Positions 17,531 through 26,087 of a stretch of 64,000 bases of DNA are shown one piece after another. The position numbers and the translations under genes are program-made. The first letter of the stretch is position 1, and every line of letters starts with the position of its first letter. The stretch comes from Owenweeksia hongkongensis DSM 17368. Its GTDB lineage: Bacteria > Bacteroidota > Bacteroidia > Flavobacteriales > Schleiferiaceae. The notes under the pieces were generated by a model, which was not told the origin of the DNA, did no database searches, and was given only the letters and a program-made list of their open reading frames with translations. The DNA lies in the NCBI RefSeq assembly GCF_000236705.1, contig NC_016599.1:1364001-1428000 (forward strand), written 5' to 3'.

Positions 17531-19069
17531 ATGGAAATAACTACAATAATAGTAGCCGTTGCCGCCTTCTTGATAGGAGGTGTAGTGAGCTTTTTAGTAG
17601 CTCAAAATATGCAGAAGAAGAAAGCTTCATCAATAATAGTGGAAGCTGAGAAGGAAGCAGACAATATCAAAAAAGACAAGATACTACAGGCCAAAGAGAA
17701 ATTTTTGGAATTGAAAGCTGAGCATGAGAAAGTAATAAACAAACGTGAGCAGAAACTAAATGAGCTTCAAAACCGTGTAAAAGATCGCGAGGCTAAAAAC
17801 AACCAGCGATTTGAGGAAAATAAGCGTAAGGATCGTGAGCTAAACAACCTTAGCAAAGACCTGGAGCGCAAAATTGAAATAAACGAACGTAAGACAGAAG
17901 ATCTTGAAAAGATGCACCGCAGACAAGTGGAGCAACTTGAAGTGATTTCTGGCCTAACGCCTGAAGAAGCTAAAAACCAGCTGTTGGAAGCTTTGAAAGA
18001 TGAAGCTAAAACTGAGGCCGCATCCTTCATTCAGGATACTATGGAAGAGGCAAAAATCACTGCCGGGAATGAAGCCCGTAAGGTGGTAATCCAAAGCATT
18101 CAGCGTGTAGCTACTGAGCAAGCCGTGGAAAACAGCGTATCCGTTTTCAATATTGAAAATGATGATGTAAAAGGAAGAATCATTGGCCGTGAGGGTAGAA
18201 ATATCCGTGCCTTAGAAGCTGCTACTGGTGTAGAAATTATTGTAGACGATACACCTGAAGCTATCATCCTTTCGTGCTTTGACCCCGTTAGAAGGGAGAT
18301 TGCCCGATTGGCTTTGCACAAATTGGTAACGGATGGTCGTATTCACCCGGCACGTATCGAAGAAGTGGTTGCCAAAACCACCAAGCAGATTGACGAAGAA
18401 ATTTTTGAAGTAGGTAAGCGTACCGCCATCGACCTTGGTATTCATGGGCTTCACCCAGAACTTGTGAAAACTGTAGGTAGAATGAAATACCGCAGCAGCT
18501 ACGGACAAAACCTATTACAGCACAGCCGTGAGGTAGCCAACCTTTGCGGAATAATGGCTGCAGAGCTGGGACTCAATGCCAAGATTGCAAAACGTGCAGG
18601 ACTGCTTCACGATATTGGTAAAGTGCCAAGTGAAGAAAGTGAATTACCACACGCTATCCTAGGTATGAAGTGGGCTGAGAAGTATGGTGAAAAACCAGAC
18701 GTTTGTAACGCCATTGGTGCTCACCACGATGAAATTGAAATGACCAACCTCATCTCTCCTATCGTTCAGGTGTGTGATGGTATTTCTGGTGCTCGCCCTG
18801 GTGCAAGACGTCAAATTGCCGAGTCTTACATCCAGCGATTGAAAGACCTTGAAAACCTGGCTATCTCTCAAAATGGTGTAAGCAAAGCTTACGCGATACA
18901 AGCGGGTAGAGAGCTAAGAGTAATGGTAGATTGTGATAAAGTAAGTGATGCTGAAGCGGCCAAAATATCCTTTGACATCAGCCAAAAAATACAAAATGAA
19001 ATGACCTACCCTGGTCAGGTAAAGATTACCGTAATACGCGAAACCCGAGCGGTAAACGTAGCGAGGTAA
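17531..19069 (+). CDS. rny: ribonuclease Y
   Basis: 512 aa from the ATG at 17531. An upstream in-frame GTG at 17495 lies inside the T-rich tail of the 6S-like RNA and adds residues not typical of the family. A transmembrane helix occupies about 3-24, then a long charged coiled coil (about 28-190). A KH domain follows ([20 protein letters not shown], about 205-265), then an HD phosphohydrolase domain with LLHDIGKV and AHHDEIE metal ligands. It is a membrane-anchored endonuclease that initiates mRNA decay. Length and domain order are standard. A terminator hairpin follows at 19136. Confidence 0.97.
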   Translation: MEITTIIVAVAAFLIGGVVSFLVAQNMQKKKASSIIVEAEKEADNIKKDKILQAKEKFLELKAEHEKVINKREQKLNELQNRVKDREAKNNQRFEENKRKDRELNNLSKDLERKIEINERKTEDLEKMHRRQVEQLEVISGLTPEEAKNQLLEALKDEAKTEAASFIQDTMEEAKITAGNEARKVVIQSIQRVATEQAVENSVSVFNIENDDVKGRIIGREGRNIRALEAATGVEIIVDDTPEAIILSCFDPVRREIARLALHKLVTDGRIHPARIEEVVAKTTKQIDEEIFEVGKRTAIDLGIHGLHPELVKTVGRMKYRSSYGQNLLQHSREVANLCGIMAAELGLNAKIAKRAGLLHDIGKVPSEESELPHAILGMKWAEKYGEKPDVCNAIGAHHDEIEMTNLISPIVQVCDGISGARPGARRQIAESYIQRLKDLENLAISQNGVSKAYAIQAGRELRVMVDCDKVSDAEAAKISFDISQKIQNEMTYPGQVKITVIRETRAVNVAR

Positions 19070-19135
19070 ATAATAGGGAGTCGGAAATTGGGAGTAGGGA
19101 GCCTCACCATTTCGAACCTATTTGAAGAAAAACTG

Positions 19136-19171
19136 AAAAGCCGGAATGCGAGAGTGTTTCGGCTTTTTTTT
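19136..19171 (+). terminator. terminator of rny
   Basis: AAAAGCCG (19136-19143) pairs with CGGCTTTT (19160-19167), extended on the inside by GAA/TTT with a mismatch, and is followed by a T-run. The IS element starts 7 bp downstream. Upstream of it, 19076-19101 is a GGGAGT/GGAA-rich stretch with no assigned role. Confidence 0.85.
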
Positions 19172-19217
19172 GTTTTATGTCTCGTCCTGAAATAAGTTGA
19201 CACAAATTGGACTTATT

Positions 19218-19616
19218 ATGTCAAGAAATTCAGGATCAAGTAAAAGGCGCAGTCAGCGTGATTACAACATGGGCTTTAAACTGGCGGTGATCAGCCAGGT
19301 AGAAAAAGGCGAAATGACGTATAAACAAGCTCAGAAAGCCTATGGTATCCAAGGTAGAAGTACGGTTTTGGTTTGGCTCAGAAAACATGGTAGCTTAGAC
19401 TGGAGCAAACCTTACCTACACTCCATGAGCAATCCCAGACGAAAAGAAACCCCGGCCCAAACCATCAAACGCTTAGAGCGCGAGCTATCTGATGAACGTT
19501 TGAAGAATGAAATCCTTAACATAACGATTGATATGGCGGATAAAGAGCATGGAATTTCTATCCGAAAAAAGGTATTACCCAAACAATCTGGCGCATCCGG
19601 CAACAAAAGCAAGTAA
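19218..19616 (+). CDS. IS3 family transposase OrfA (copy A)
   Basis: 132 aa from the ATG at 19218; a TTG at 19197 lies inside the terminal repeat. The N-terminal helix-turn-helix (GFKLAVISQVEKGEMTYKQ, AYGIQGRSTVLVWLRKHG) binds the element's ends. A leucine-zipper-like helix follows (TIKRLERELSDERLKNEIL). Near the 3' end, codons CGA AAA AAG contain the heptamer A-AAA-AAG (19565-19571), the classic -1 slip site that would fuse OrfA to OrfB. Confidence 0.9.
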   Translation: MSRNSGSSKRRSQRDYNMGFKLAVISQVEKGEMTYKQAQKAYGIQGRSTVLVWLRKHGSLDWSKPYLHSMSNPRRKETPAQTIKRLERELSDERLKNEILNITIDMADKEHGISIRKKVLPKQSGASGNKSK

Positions 19617-19636
19617 GCCTTACCCACAGTTGTCGT

Positions 19637-20455
19637 TTGTTTGGGATTAGCCGTCAGGCCATCTATCAGGCTCGTGCAAGAGCTTTAAATCGAGCTGATG
19701 AATTAGCACAACTCAAGCCTATGGTACTGGCCATTAGGATGCGTATGCCCCGGCTGGGCACACGAAAACTCTACTATTTGCTTCAGTCGGATCTGAAGAA
19801 AATGGGAATCAAAATAGGTAGGGATGCTTTCTTTGACTACTTGCGATCAGAACACCTGCTGATCCGGCCAAAGAAAACCTACACCAAAACCACCAATAGC
19901 AAACACTGGTTGCACAAGCATCCCAACCTACTTAAGGAGCATAAGGTAACCCGTCCGGAAGAGGTTCTTGTCAGTGATATTACCTACGTAAAAACCAGGG
20001 AACGCACCCATTACCTTTCTTTGGTAACCGATGCCTGTAGCCGAAAAATCATGGGGTACCACCTAAGCGAAGACATGGCCGCAGAGCAGGTGGTCAAAGC
20101 TTTGAAAATGGCTATGAAACATAGGCGTAGTCAAGCTCCGATGATCCATCACTCAGATCGAGGACTTCAATATTGCGCAGCCGTTTACCAAAATGAACTT
20201 CAAAAACATCAGGTCACCCCTTCCATGACGGATGGATATGACTGCTACCAGAATGCCTTGGCTGAAAGAGTTAATGGAATCCTCAAAAATGAGTTCCTGA
20301 TAGAAACCTGCAACACAGCTAGCGAGCTACAGTTGCTGATAAAACAGTCCATTGAAACCTACAACAACTTGCGTCCACACCTAAGTCTCAACTATAAAAC
20401 ACCTAACTTTATACATGAAAAAACCCTAGAAGCTATAGCTTCTAGGGTTCATTAA
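19637..20455 (+). CDS. IS3 family transposase OrfB, DDE integrase domain (copy A)
   Basis: The frame is -1 relative to orfA and is open back to the slip site at 19565, so the TTG at 19637 need not be a real start; the active product is probably an OrfAB fusion. An HTH_21-like region (RMRMPRLGTRKLYYLLQ) precedes the rve core. DDE residues are visible as VSDITYV, HHSDRGLQY and ALAERVNGILKNE. The last codons lie in a 28-bp perfect palindrome. The reading frame is intact, so the element may still be active. Confidence 0.92.
   Translation: MFGISRQAIYQARARALNRADELAQLKPMVLAIRMRMPRLGTRKLYYLLQSDLKKMGIKIGRDAFFDYLRSEHLLIRPKKTYTKTTNSKHWLHKHPNLLKEHKVTRPEEVLVSDITYVKTRERTHYLSLVTDACSRKIMGYHLSEDMAAEQVVKALKMAMKHRRSQAPMIHHSDRGLQYCAAVYQNELQKHQVTPSMTDGYDCYQNALAERVNGILKNEFLIETCNTASELQLLIKQSIETYNNLRPHLSLNYKTPNFIHEKTLEAIASRVH
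20418..20449 (-). terminator. palindrome at the transposase 3' end, antisense-facing terminator
   Basis: A perfect 28-bp palindrome (20422-20449; half-site AACCCTAGAAGCTA) overlaps the last orfB codons. On the minus strand it is followed by six T residues, so it should stop transcripts entering the IS from its right flank in the antisense direction. The plus-strand side lacks a T-run. Copy B has the same layout with a different stem sequence. Confidence 0.65.
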
Positions 20456-20532
20456 AAATCTATTTAAAAACCGTCAACCTATTTTAGGACGTGTCATTAT
20501 TTATACTTTGATAACTCTTGATTTACAATTAA

Positions 20533-20946
20533 ATGACAGAACATTTCACAGGAAGCCTTATGTATGGAGATGAGTATGGTGAAGATGTAGGCCAGGAGGT
20601 TCTGTTTGAACTAGAGTTGGAAAGAAGTAATTCTGAATTTTCAGGAGTTTCTAGAGACATTTCAGGCTTTGGGGTAAATGAATCGCCAGCTTTAGTCAAA
20701 GGCTCTCTTGTAAATGATAGAATATCTTTTATCAAACAATATCAGTCTTTCCATTATGCTGAAAAGCAGACTTCATCAAATAGATTTTTAAAAGGACCAA
20801 AAATACTTTACAACGGAACTTTGGATCAAAACACAGGGGAGTTTTACGGGACGTGGAAAATGCCTGCGAAGACATTATTCTTTGGCCTAATCAAATTAAC
20901 GTACCCCTCCAGTGGATCTTGGAGAATGAAAAAGACAGAGGATTGA
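20533..20946 (+). CDS. hypothetical protein
   Basis: 137 aa, no signal peptide or membrane segment. The pattern suggests a small beta-rich fold: MTEHFTGSLMYGDEYGEDVG, FELELERSNSEFSG, ILYNGTLDQNTGEFYGTWKM, with repeated F/Y-x-G-x-W/L strands such as lipocalin-like or avidin-like barrels have. I do not recognise the family. The start lies 37 bp from the IS copy A right end, so its native promoter may have been displaced by the insertion. Confidence 0.6.
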   Translation: MTEHFTGSLMYGDEYGEDVGQEVLFELELERSNSEFSGVSRDISGFGVNESPALVKGSLVNDRISFIKQYQSFHYAEKQTSSNRFLKGPKILYNGTLDQNTGEFYGTWKMPAKTLFFGLIKLTYPSSGSWRMKKTED

Positions 20947-21022
20947 ATTTGAAAAAACAAATACTGGTACAAAAAAAGACAATGCGCCATTCAGGCTGAA
21001 TGAATAAACGAAGTGTCTCTTC

Positions 21023-21862
21023 CTATCCCACCAAAACCTCCAGCGCCTTTTTAATCATCCTTTCAACAACCTCATCCCCTTTTTCAGAAAATTGGCCTGT
21101 AGCACGATTGGCCAATATTGCCGAAATACTAACCGCCTCATGCCCCAGTAAAGAAGCTAACCCATAAATACCTGCGGTTTCCATTTCAAGATTGGTAATG
21201 GGTACACCAGCAAATGTGCTACTGCCCAAGAGGTCTACAAAGTCAGAAATACGAGCTTGTGCATTTACACTTCTACCCTGCGGAGCATAAAAACCGGGTG
21301 CCGTCAATGTAACCCCTAATTTATCGGCAATAGGCGAAAAACTATTTACCAATTCGCTATTTGCCATAGCTGCATAAGGGCGTGGCAAAAGTTTCCACTT
21401 TTCGCTTTGAGCTATTAGCTCGTCTATTTCTTCCTGACTTTCATTCCAATCGTAAAAGTGCATGAGGCCATCCAAACCAATGGCTGCGGAAGAGATAAGA
21501 ATAGAATCAACTTTCACATCAGGGCGAACAGCACCACTTGTGCCTAATCGGATAAACTTATAAGGTGTGCTCAAATCATTGGCCAACACTTTTAGCGAAT
21601 GAAGCTCATTAATCACAACATCAATATTGTCAGTACCGATTCCTGTAGAAATTACCGTGAGCCGTTTCCCCGAAAGGGTACCGGTGTGCGTTACAAATTC
21701 ACGCTTCTGCGTTCTAAAGTCTACACTATCAAAAAGTGCAGAAACTTTAGAAACCCGATCTGGGTCACCTACGGTAATAATTGTATCACTCACATCACCA
21801 AGTTTTAGTGATAAATGATACACACTACCATCATTATTTAGAATCAATTCTGAACTATTCAC
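21023..21862 (-). CDS. nucleoside phosphorylase (uridine phosphorylase-like)
   Basis: 279 aa of the PNP/UDP phosphorylase superfamily. Phosphate-binding segment VGDPDRVSKVS near residue 32; GTDNIDVVINEL and IRLGTSGAVRPDVKVDS in the middle; NLEMETAGIYGLASLLGH is the nucleoside/ribose-binding Glu-Met-Glu signature. It cleaves a nucleoside with phosphate to give base and ribose-1-phosphate. The sequence favours uridine phosphorylase over purine specificity, but I cannot decide this by eye. Divergent from the universal stress gene with 55 nt between them. Confidence 0.85.
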   Translation of the reverse strand: MNSSELILNNDGSVYHLSLKLGDVSDTIITVGDPDRVSKVSALFDSVDFRTQKREFVTHTGTLSGKRLTVISTGIGTDNIDVVINELHSLKVLANDLSTPYKFIRLGTSGAVRPDVKVDSILISSAAIGLDGLMHFYDWNESQEEIDELIAQSEKWKLLPRPYAAMANSELVNSFSPIADKLGVTLTAPGFYAPQGRSVNAQARISDFVDLLGSSTFAGVPITNLEMETAGIYGLASLLGHEAVSISAILANRATGQFSEKGDEVVERMIKKALEVLVG

Positions 21863-21917
21863 GCCTTTATCTCTTAATTTGCATATTATTATACATTTGT
21901 GAACAAATTAAATCAAA

Positions 21918-22802
21918 ATGGCTGACAAAACTCCTGTAATTCTTGTACCAATGGGCTTTTCAGAGCAATCTATTCAAGCTCTGGACCAAGCATTAGTTTT
22001 CGCAAAAGCGATGAAAGCATCTATACTTTTACTTGCTATAAATAACAATGATATTCACCTTAGAGAAATATTTGGTGTAAAAGACCGCAAGGAGGATATA
22101 CATGATAAGCTGGAAGCAAAGTTAAACTCTATTGCAGCAGAACACAGTGCCTCATCTGGTGTAGCTATAGAAGCTATGCTTACCGAAGGTGTAGTGTATG
22201 AAGAAATTGATCGCGTAAGCAAAGAGAAAGATGTGGACCTAGTGATAATGGGTACCAACGGAAAGCCTCAAAACCTTAGAAAGCGCTTTATTGGTAGCAA
22301 TGCCTTTAGAACTGTAACTTTAGTTGATCCTCCCGTAATTACTATTAAAGGGATAAGAAATATTAGCTCTATCAAAACCATTATTTTCCCTTTGGTATTA
22401 GATAGAAGATCGAAGGAAAAAGTTGGCCCCGCCCTTCACTATGCTCGTCTTTTTGGTGCAAAAATCAAAGTGGTTTCTGTACTTATTGAAGAAGACAAAG
22501 AGAAGGTTCTTAAGGCTCACCTTAAGCAAGTGGAAACCTTTATTAAGGATCACGGTATTGAATGTACTTCGGAGATTATTAAGCCAAGCAAGCAACAAAA
22601 AGGAATTGTACGCAACACCCTTAAATATGCTTACGAAAATGAAGGTGACCTAATGATCATCACAGAAGACAGCAAAGAGCGTGACTTCACCGATTTCTTT
22701 ATTGGCACCGATGTACAAGCAATGATTTATCACTCAGAAATTCCTGTGATGTCCATCACCCCTAGTGAGGTGAAATGGGCCGCTATGTGGGAAAACATGT
22801 AG
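21918..22802 (+). CDS. universal stress protein, tandem domain
   Basis: 294 aa with two UspA-like alpha/beta domains (about 1-140 and 150-285). The first keeps the nucleotide-binding pattern GTNGKPQNLRKRFIGSNAF (G-2x-G-9x-G-S type), so ATP binding is likely. In the second the corresponding segment (ITEDSKERDFTDFFIGTDV) is altered and may not bind. A TACATTTG -7-like box lies at 21892-21899, 19 nt before the ATG. Cytoplasmic; a stress or regulatory role is inferred from the family. Confidence 0.88.
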   Translation: MADKTPVILVPMGFSEQSIQALDQALVFAKAMKASILLLAINNNDIHLREIFGVKDRKEDIHDKLEAKLNSIAAEHSASSGVAIEAMLTEGVVYEEIDRVSKEKDVDLVIMGTNGKPQNLRKRFIGSNAFRTVTLVDPPVITIKGIRNISSIKTIIFPLVLDRRSKEKVGPALHYARLFGAKIKVVSVLIEEDKEKVLKAHLKQVETFIKDHGIECTSEIIKPSKQQKGIVRNTLKYAYENEGDLMIITEDSKERDFTDFFIGTDVQAMIYHSEIPVMSITPSEVKWAAMWENM

Positions 22803-22834
22803 TACTTGCTTCACGCAAAATATTAATAGAGCAC

Positions 22835-24550
22835 TTACTCTATTCTGGCAACAGGATAACGTAGGTGCTCTTTTTCGTAGTAAACACTGTTCTCGTAGAT
22901 AAATTTTAAAGCCGGATAGCTATTGCTTAGTAACTCCGGATTTTTCTCTTTCCATTCTTCAAAAGCAGTCTTTAAGTCTTCATTATCTTTTAAAAGTTGC
23001 TCAGCTGTTTCTTCAAATACGTAAGGTGAAAAATGTTCCTTTTGCTGAAATATCTCATCATAAAAATTCCAGCGTAAGTAACTGTCCACAGCTTTGGGCT
23101 CTAGCATTGAAACAATAAATCGGATATTTTTCTGCTTTGTTGGCACAAGGTAATCCCCTGCTAAGAAAGCCCGTTGTTGATACTTTATTTCCACTTCCAT
23201 ATCCCTTAGCGGGAAATGCCCTTCATAAGGATAGTTTGAAAACTTAGGGTTCTGAATGTAATACGAGTTCACGTTGATGATGGTGTCACTTTTCAAAGGC
23301 TCCATTATAACCCCATTTAGCTGCAAGCGATAAGCAACTTCGCGCCAAGCCCGAGGGACTACATAATACGCTGGCAACATTGCACTGTCCGCTGTCTTCC
23401 AGGTGTTGTAGTATTTGATATCAAATGTTTTGGGCTTGCTCCCATCATACTTTAGTCGTTTTGAGCCAGAAATCATGCTCTCGGGGTAACTGTATTCATA
23501 ACCTTTGAATTTTCTAAGCTCATATTTAGAAGAATCTAATGTCCAGTTTATGGCAAACTGATTTTGCTGTTGATCAAACTCAAATGCTTTCTTCTTGGCT
23601 TCTTTTAAATCACTGGAATTATCAGCGACATACTTATTCATAACGTGCAAAAAAGCCAAAGTACTTGCAACTCTATCCTTGTATGGTTTCAACATATGAG
23701 TTTCTGTGATAAAGCCAATGGTATTAAAAAGTGTAGTATAGCCGCTGGCATAGCGAGGAGTTTCTAAAAAAGCTGCAAAACCTTTGTCAGGTGTGTTGCC
23801 AAAAACATTTACATAAGGTGTCATTGGCCAGCCCTTCTTGTTCATTTGTTTGTACAAAAAGGGTTCTAAATCTTTAGTAAGTGTTTCCGCTAAAACTGGA
23901 TTCAGCTTATCTTTTTGCGTGCTTATCAAAGTCATGGTATATTGATAATCGGCACCATTGGAAGTATGTGTATCAACAAAAATGTGGGGTTGCAAAGCTT
24001 GAAATATTGTGTAAAAAGAAATTGTATTGAGTGCATCTGCTTTTACAAAATCTCTATTCAAATCTAAGTTTCGAGAATTGCCCCTAAACCCATGCTCCTC
24101 CGGCCCGTCTTGATTGGCTCTGGAAAACGAACCTCGGTTAAGGGCACCTCCAATATTGTAGACAGGAACAATGGCAATCAACACATCATCTAAAATCTTC
24201 TTCTGCAAAATTTCTCTAGCAAAAATTATTGAGGCATCAATGCCACAGCTTTCTCCAGGATGAATTCCGTTGTTGATCAAAACCACCGCTTTATCATTGG
24301 CTATATCCTGCAATGTGGCATCATCCTTCATAGGGTTTGACCCAATCAAGAATAAATGCAGTTTCCTCCCGCTATCCGTGGGACCAATTTCTACTAAAGA
24401 GGCATTTTCATTTTCAAGTGCTAGTTCCTGATAAGAAGAAATAACCTGATCATAGGTCAAACTTATTCCATCAAGATACAGCTCACTAAGTTGTGCTAAA
24501 CAAGTGGTACTGGTTAGTCCACTGATTATCCAAATCAAAAAAAATCTCAT
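22835..24550 (-). CDS. M14 family zinc carboxypeptidase
   Basis: 571 aa with a signal peptide (ends about SGLTSTTCLAQ). The M14 core lies at about 60-300: NNGIHPGESCGID gives zinc ligands His and Glu (HxxE), and DTHTSNGADYQY gives the third ligand His. GFITETHMLKPYKDRV carries the expected C-terminal catalytic Glu. After about 330 there is a 240-residue extension without a domain I know. It should be periplasmic or secreted, trimming C-terminal residues from peptides. Convergent with the universal stress gene (32-nt gap). Confidence 0.87.
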   Translation of the reverse strand: MRFFLIWIISGLTSTTCLAQLSELYLDGISLTYDQVISSYQELALENENASLVEIGPTDSGRKLHLFLIGSNPMKDDATLQDIANDKAVVLINNGIHPGESCGIDASIIFAREILQKKILDDVLIAIVPVYNIGGALNRGSFSRANQDGPEEHGFRGNSRNLDLNRDFVKADALNTISFYTIFQALQPHIFVDTHTSNGADYQYTMTLISTQKDKLNPVLAETLTKDLEPFLYKQMNKKGWPMTPYVNVFGNTPDKGFAAFLETPRYASGYTTLFNTIGFITETHMLKPYKDRVASTLAFLHVMNKYVADNSSDLKEAKKKAFEFDQQQNQFAINWTLDSSKYELRKFKGYEYSYPESMISGSKRLKYDGSKPKTFDIKYYNTWKTADSAMLPAYYVVPRAWREVAYRLQLNGVIMEPLKSDTIINVNSYYIQNPKFSNYPYEGHFPLRDMEVEIKYQQRAFLAGDYLVPTKQKNIRFIVSMLEPKAVDSYLRWNFYDEIFQQKEHFSPYVFEETAEQLLKDNEDLKTAFEEWKEKNPELLSNSYPALKFIYENSVYYEKEHLRYPVARIE

Positions 24551-24630
24551 ACAATGTATTTTAGGGAGCTTAAGTTAGCTAAATGCCGCACTAATAATTC
24601 GATTTGCAAAAGTTTCAAAAACCTGTTAAT

Positions 24631-24687
24631 GTTGCAACACAAAAAATTGCAACTCTACAAAACAATCTCCCCTGCTTTGTTGTAGAG
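24631..24687. other. two adjacent hairpins in the 226-bp divergent intergenic region
   Basis: GTTGCAA (24631-24637) pairs with TTGCAAC (24647-24653). CTCTACAA (24653-24660) pairs with TTGTAGAG (24680-24687), with further pairing inside. They lie between the divergent M14 and DUF429 genes, so operator or leader structure is possible. There is no T-run and no terminator role is expected in this position. Confidence 0.35.
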
Positions 24688-24776
24688 TATTTAGGTAGTA
24701 TCACCGTTTTTGTGACAGCAAGAGTAAAAGGTAAATAGAAAAGCATGGAGATAATTGTAGACTTAGAAATTTAGAT

Positions 24777-25373
24777 ATGTCCCAAGTAGTATTTGGTATA
24801 GATTACGGAAGCAAACTCACCGGAAATACAGTGATAAGTGTTTTTAATGATGGTGATGTTTTCTTTTTAGACATGTCACAAGGCGTAGATGCCGACTCCT
24901 TCATTTTAAATGCAGCCGAGCATTTTATGCCGTCCAAAATATTTATTGACGCCCCCCTCTCGCTGCCGGGTGTGTATCGCAATTTACCCGGCTTTAACAA
25001 TTATCATTTTCGCAAAGCTGACCTAGAATTAAATGCTATGTCTCCTATGTTTTTAGGGGGATTAGCGGCAAGGGCCATAGAATTAAAGAGCCGATTAAAG
25101 TCTTTGGGACTCAAAGTATTTGAAACCTATCCAATTGTGATGGCCAATCAACTAAAACTCAGAGATTGTGATTACAAGGGCAGCCTGCAAAATTTATCCA
25201 GTTGTGCTCAGGAAGTAATTAATATTCTCCCCGCTAGTATAAAGATAGACAAAGCAGACATTAAGACGTGGCATCACCTGGATGCGCTTCTCGCTCTCAT
25301 TTCGGCTATAAACTCATTATTTAAAAAGCCCAAAACATATGGACATAGAGAAGAAGGCTTGATTTACATTTAA
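24777..25373 (+). CDS. DUF429 family protein (predicted RNase H-fold nuclease)
   Basis: 198 aa. The N-terminus VFGIDYGSKLTGNTVISVF has the ribonuclease H-fold start with a catalytic-type Asp. FIDAPLSLPGVYRNLPG is the second conserved segment and HHLDALLALISAI gives the C-terminal Asp. These match DUF429, predicted nucleases with no settled function. Ends 4 nt from the stop of the opposing response regulator. Confidence 0.7.
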   Translation: MSQVVFGIDYGSKLTGNTVISVFNDGDVFFLDMSQGVDADSFILNAAEHFMPSKIFIDAPLSLPGVYRNLPGFNNYHFRKADLELNAMSPMFLGGLAARAIELKSRLKSLGLKVFETYPIVMANQLKLRDCDYKGSLQNLSSCAQEVINILPASIKIDKADIKTWHHLDALLALISAINSLFKKPKTYGHREEGLIYI

Positions 25374-25377
25374 ATGA

Positions 25378-26079
25378 TTAACTGCTTACCTGATCTACTA
25401 AACGAAACCCTTCGCTGTGCACATTTACTAATGCTACAGATTCATCGTGTTTCAAATGTTTTCTAAGCTTGGCCACATATACATCCATGCTCCTTCCCGT
25501 AAAGTAATTTTCGTCTTTCCATATCTTTTTTAAAGCCTCAGATCGACTAACCACATGATTTTTGTTTCGCAAAAGCAAGCTTAGCAAGGCTCCTTCCTTT
25601 GGACTTAAAGTATTTTGGACTTCGGGATGAGTCAGCACACGTGTTTCCGAATTGTAGCTATAAGTTCCTATTTCAAACTCTACATTTTCATCTTCAGCTT
25701 CCCCGCCACTTTTTCTGCTAAGCACGGCTTTAATTTTATAAAGCAATACTTCAGAATCGAAGGGCTTTACGATATAATCATCAGCTCCTACCTGATAACC
25801 TTTGAGCATATCTTCCTTTAACGATTTGGCGGTAAGAAATATTAAGGGCATCTGAGGTGCGATTTCTTTTATTTCTCCTCCAAGAGTAAATCCATCCTTG
25901 TGGGGCATCATTACATCCAGAATACATAAGTCGGGCTCTAAACCTTTAAAGGCCTGCAAACCTTGTACTCCATCTTTGGCCAACACTACATCAAAATCAT
26001 GTAATTCGAGGTAATCTCTTAATACTGCCCCAAAGTTTGGGTCGTCTTCTACCAAAAGTATTTGTGTTGCTTTTTCCAC
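25378..26079 (-). CDS. response regulator, OmpR/PhoB class
   Basis: 233 aa. The receiver domain (about 5-120) has the acidic pair E11/D12, phospho-acceptor Asp55 in CILDVMMPHKDG, Thr in FLTAKS and Lys in IVKPFDS. A winged-helix Trans_reg_C domain follows (about 135-230: LSPKEGALLSLLLRNKN, SMDVYVAKLRKHLKHD). It binds DNA as a dimer when phosphorylated. The histidine kinase gene ends 8 nt upstream on the same strand, so the pair forms one operon. The targets are unknown; the divergent small T9SS gene at 27780 is a candidate. Confidence 0.93.
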   Translation of the reverse strand: MEKATQILLVEDDPNFGAVLRDYLELHDFDVVLAKDGVQGLQAFKGLEPDLCILDVMMPHKDGFTLGGEIKEIAPQMPLIFLTAKSLKEDMLKGYQVGADDYIVKPFDSEVLLYKIKAVLSRKSGGEAEDENVEFEIGTYSYNSETRVLTHPEVQNTLSPKEGALLSLLLRNKNHVVSRSEALKKIWKDENYFTGRSMDVYVAKLRKHLKHDESVALVNVHSEGFRLVDQVSS

Positions 26080-26087
26080 TTCTTAGT

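Larger units (their letters stand above)
19178..20496 (+). mobile_element. IS3-family insertion sequence, copy A
   Basis: 1319 bp. The left end TGTCTCGTCCTGAAATA (from 19178) and the right end, read on the minus strand as TGACACGTCCTAAAATA (from 20496), form imperfect inverted repeats of about 24 bp that continue into AGTTGAC/GGTTGAC. A 3-bp direct repeat TTA flanks both sides (19175-19177 and 20497-20499), the expected target duplication. It contains orfA and orfB in the IS3 arrangement. It sits between the rny terminator and a hypothetical gene and breaks no recognisable ORF. Confidence 0.92.
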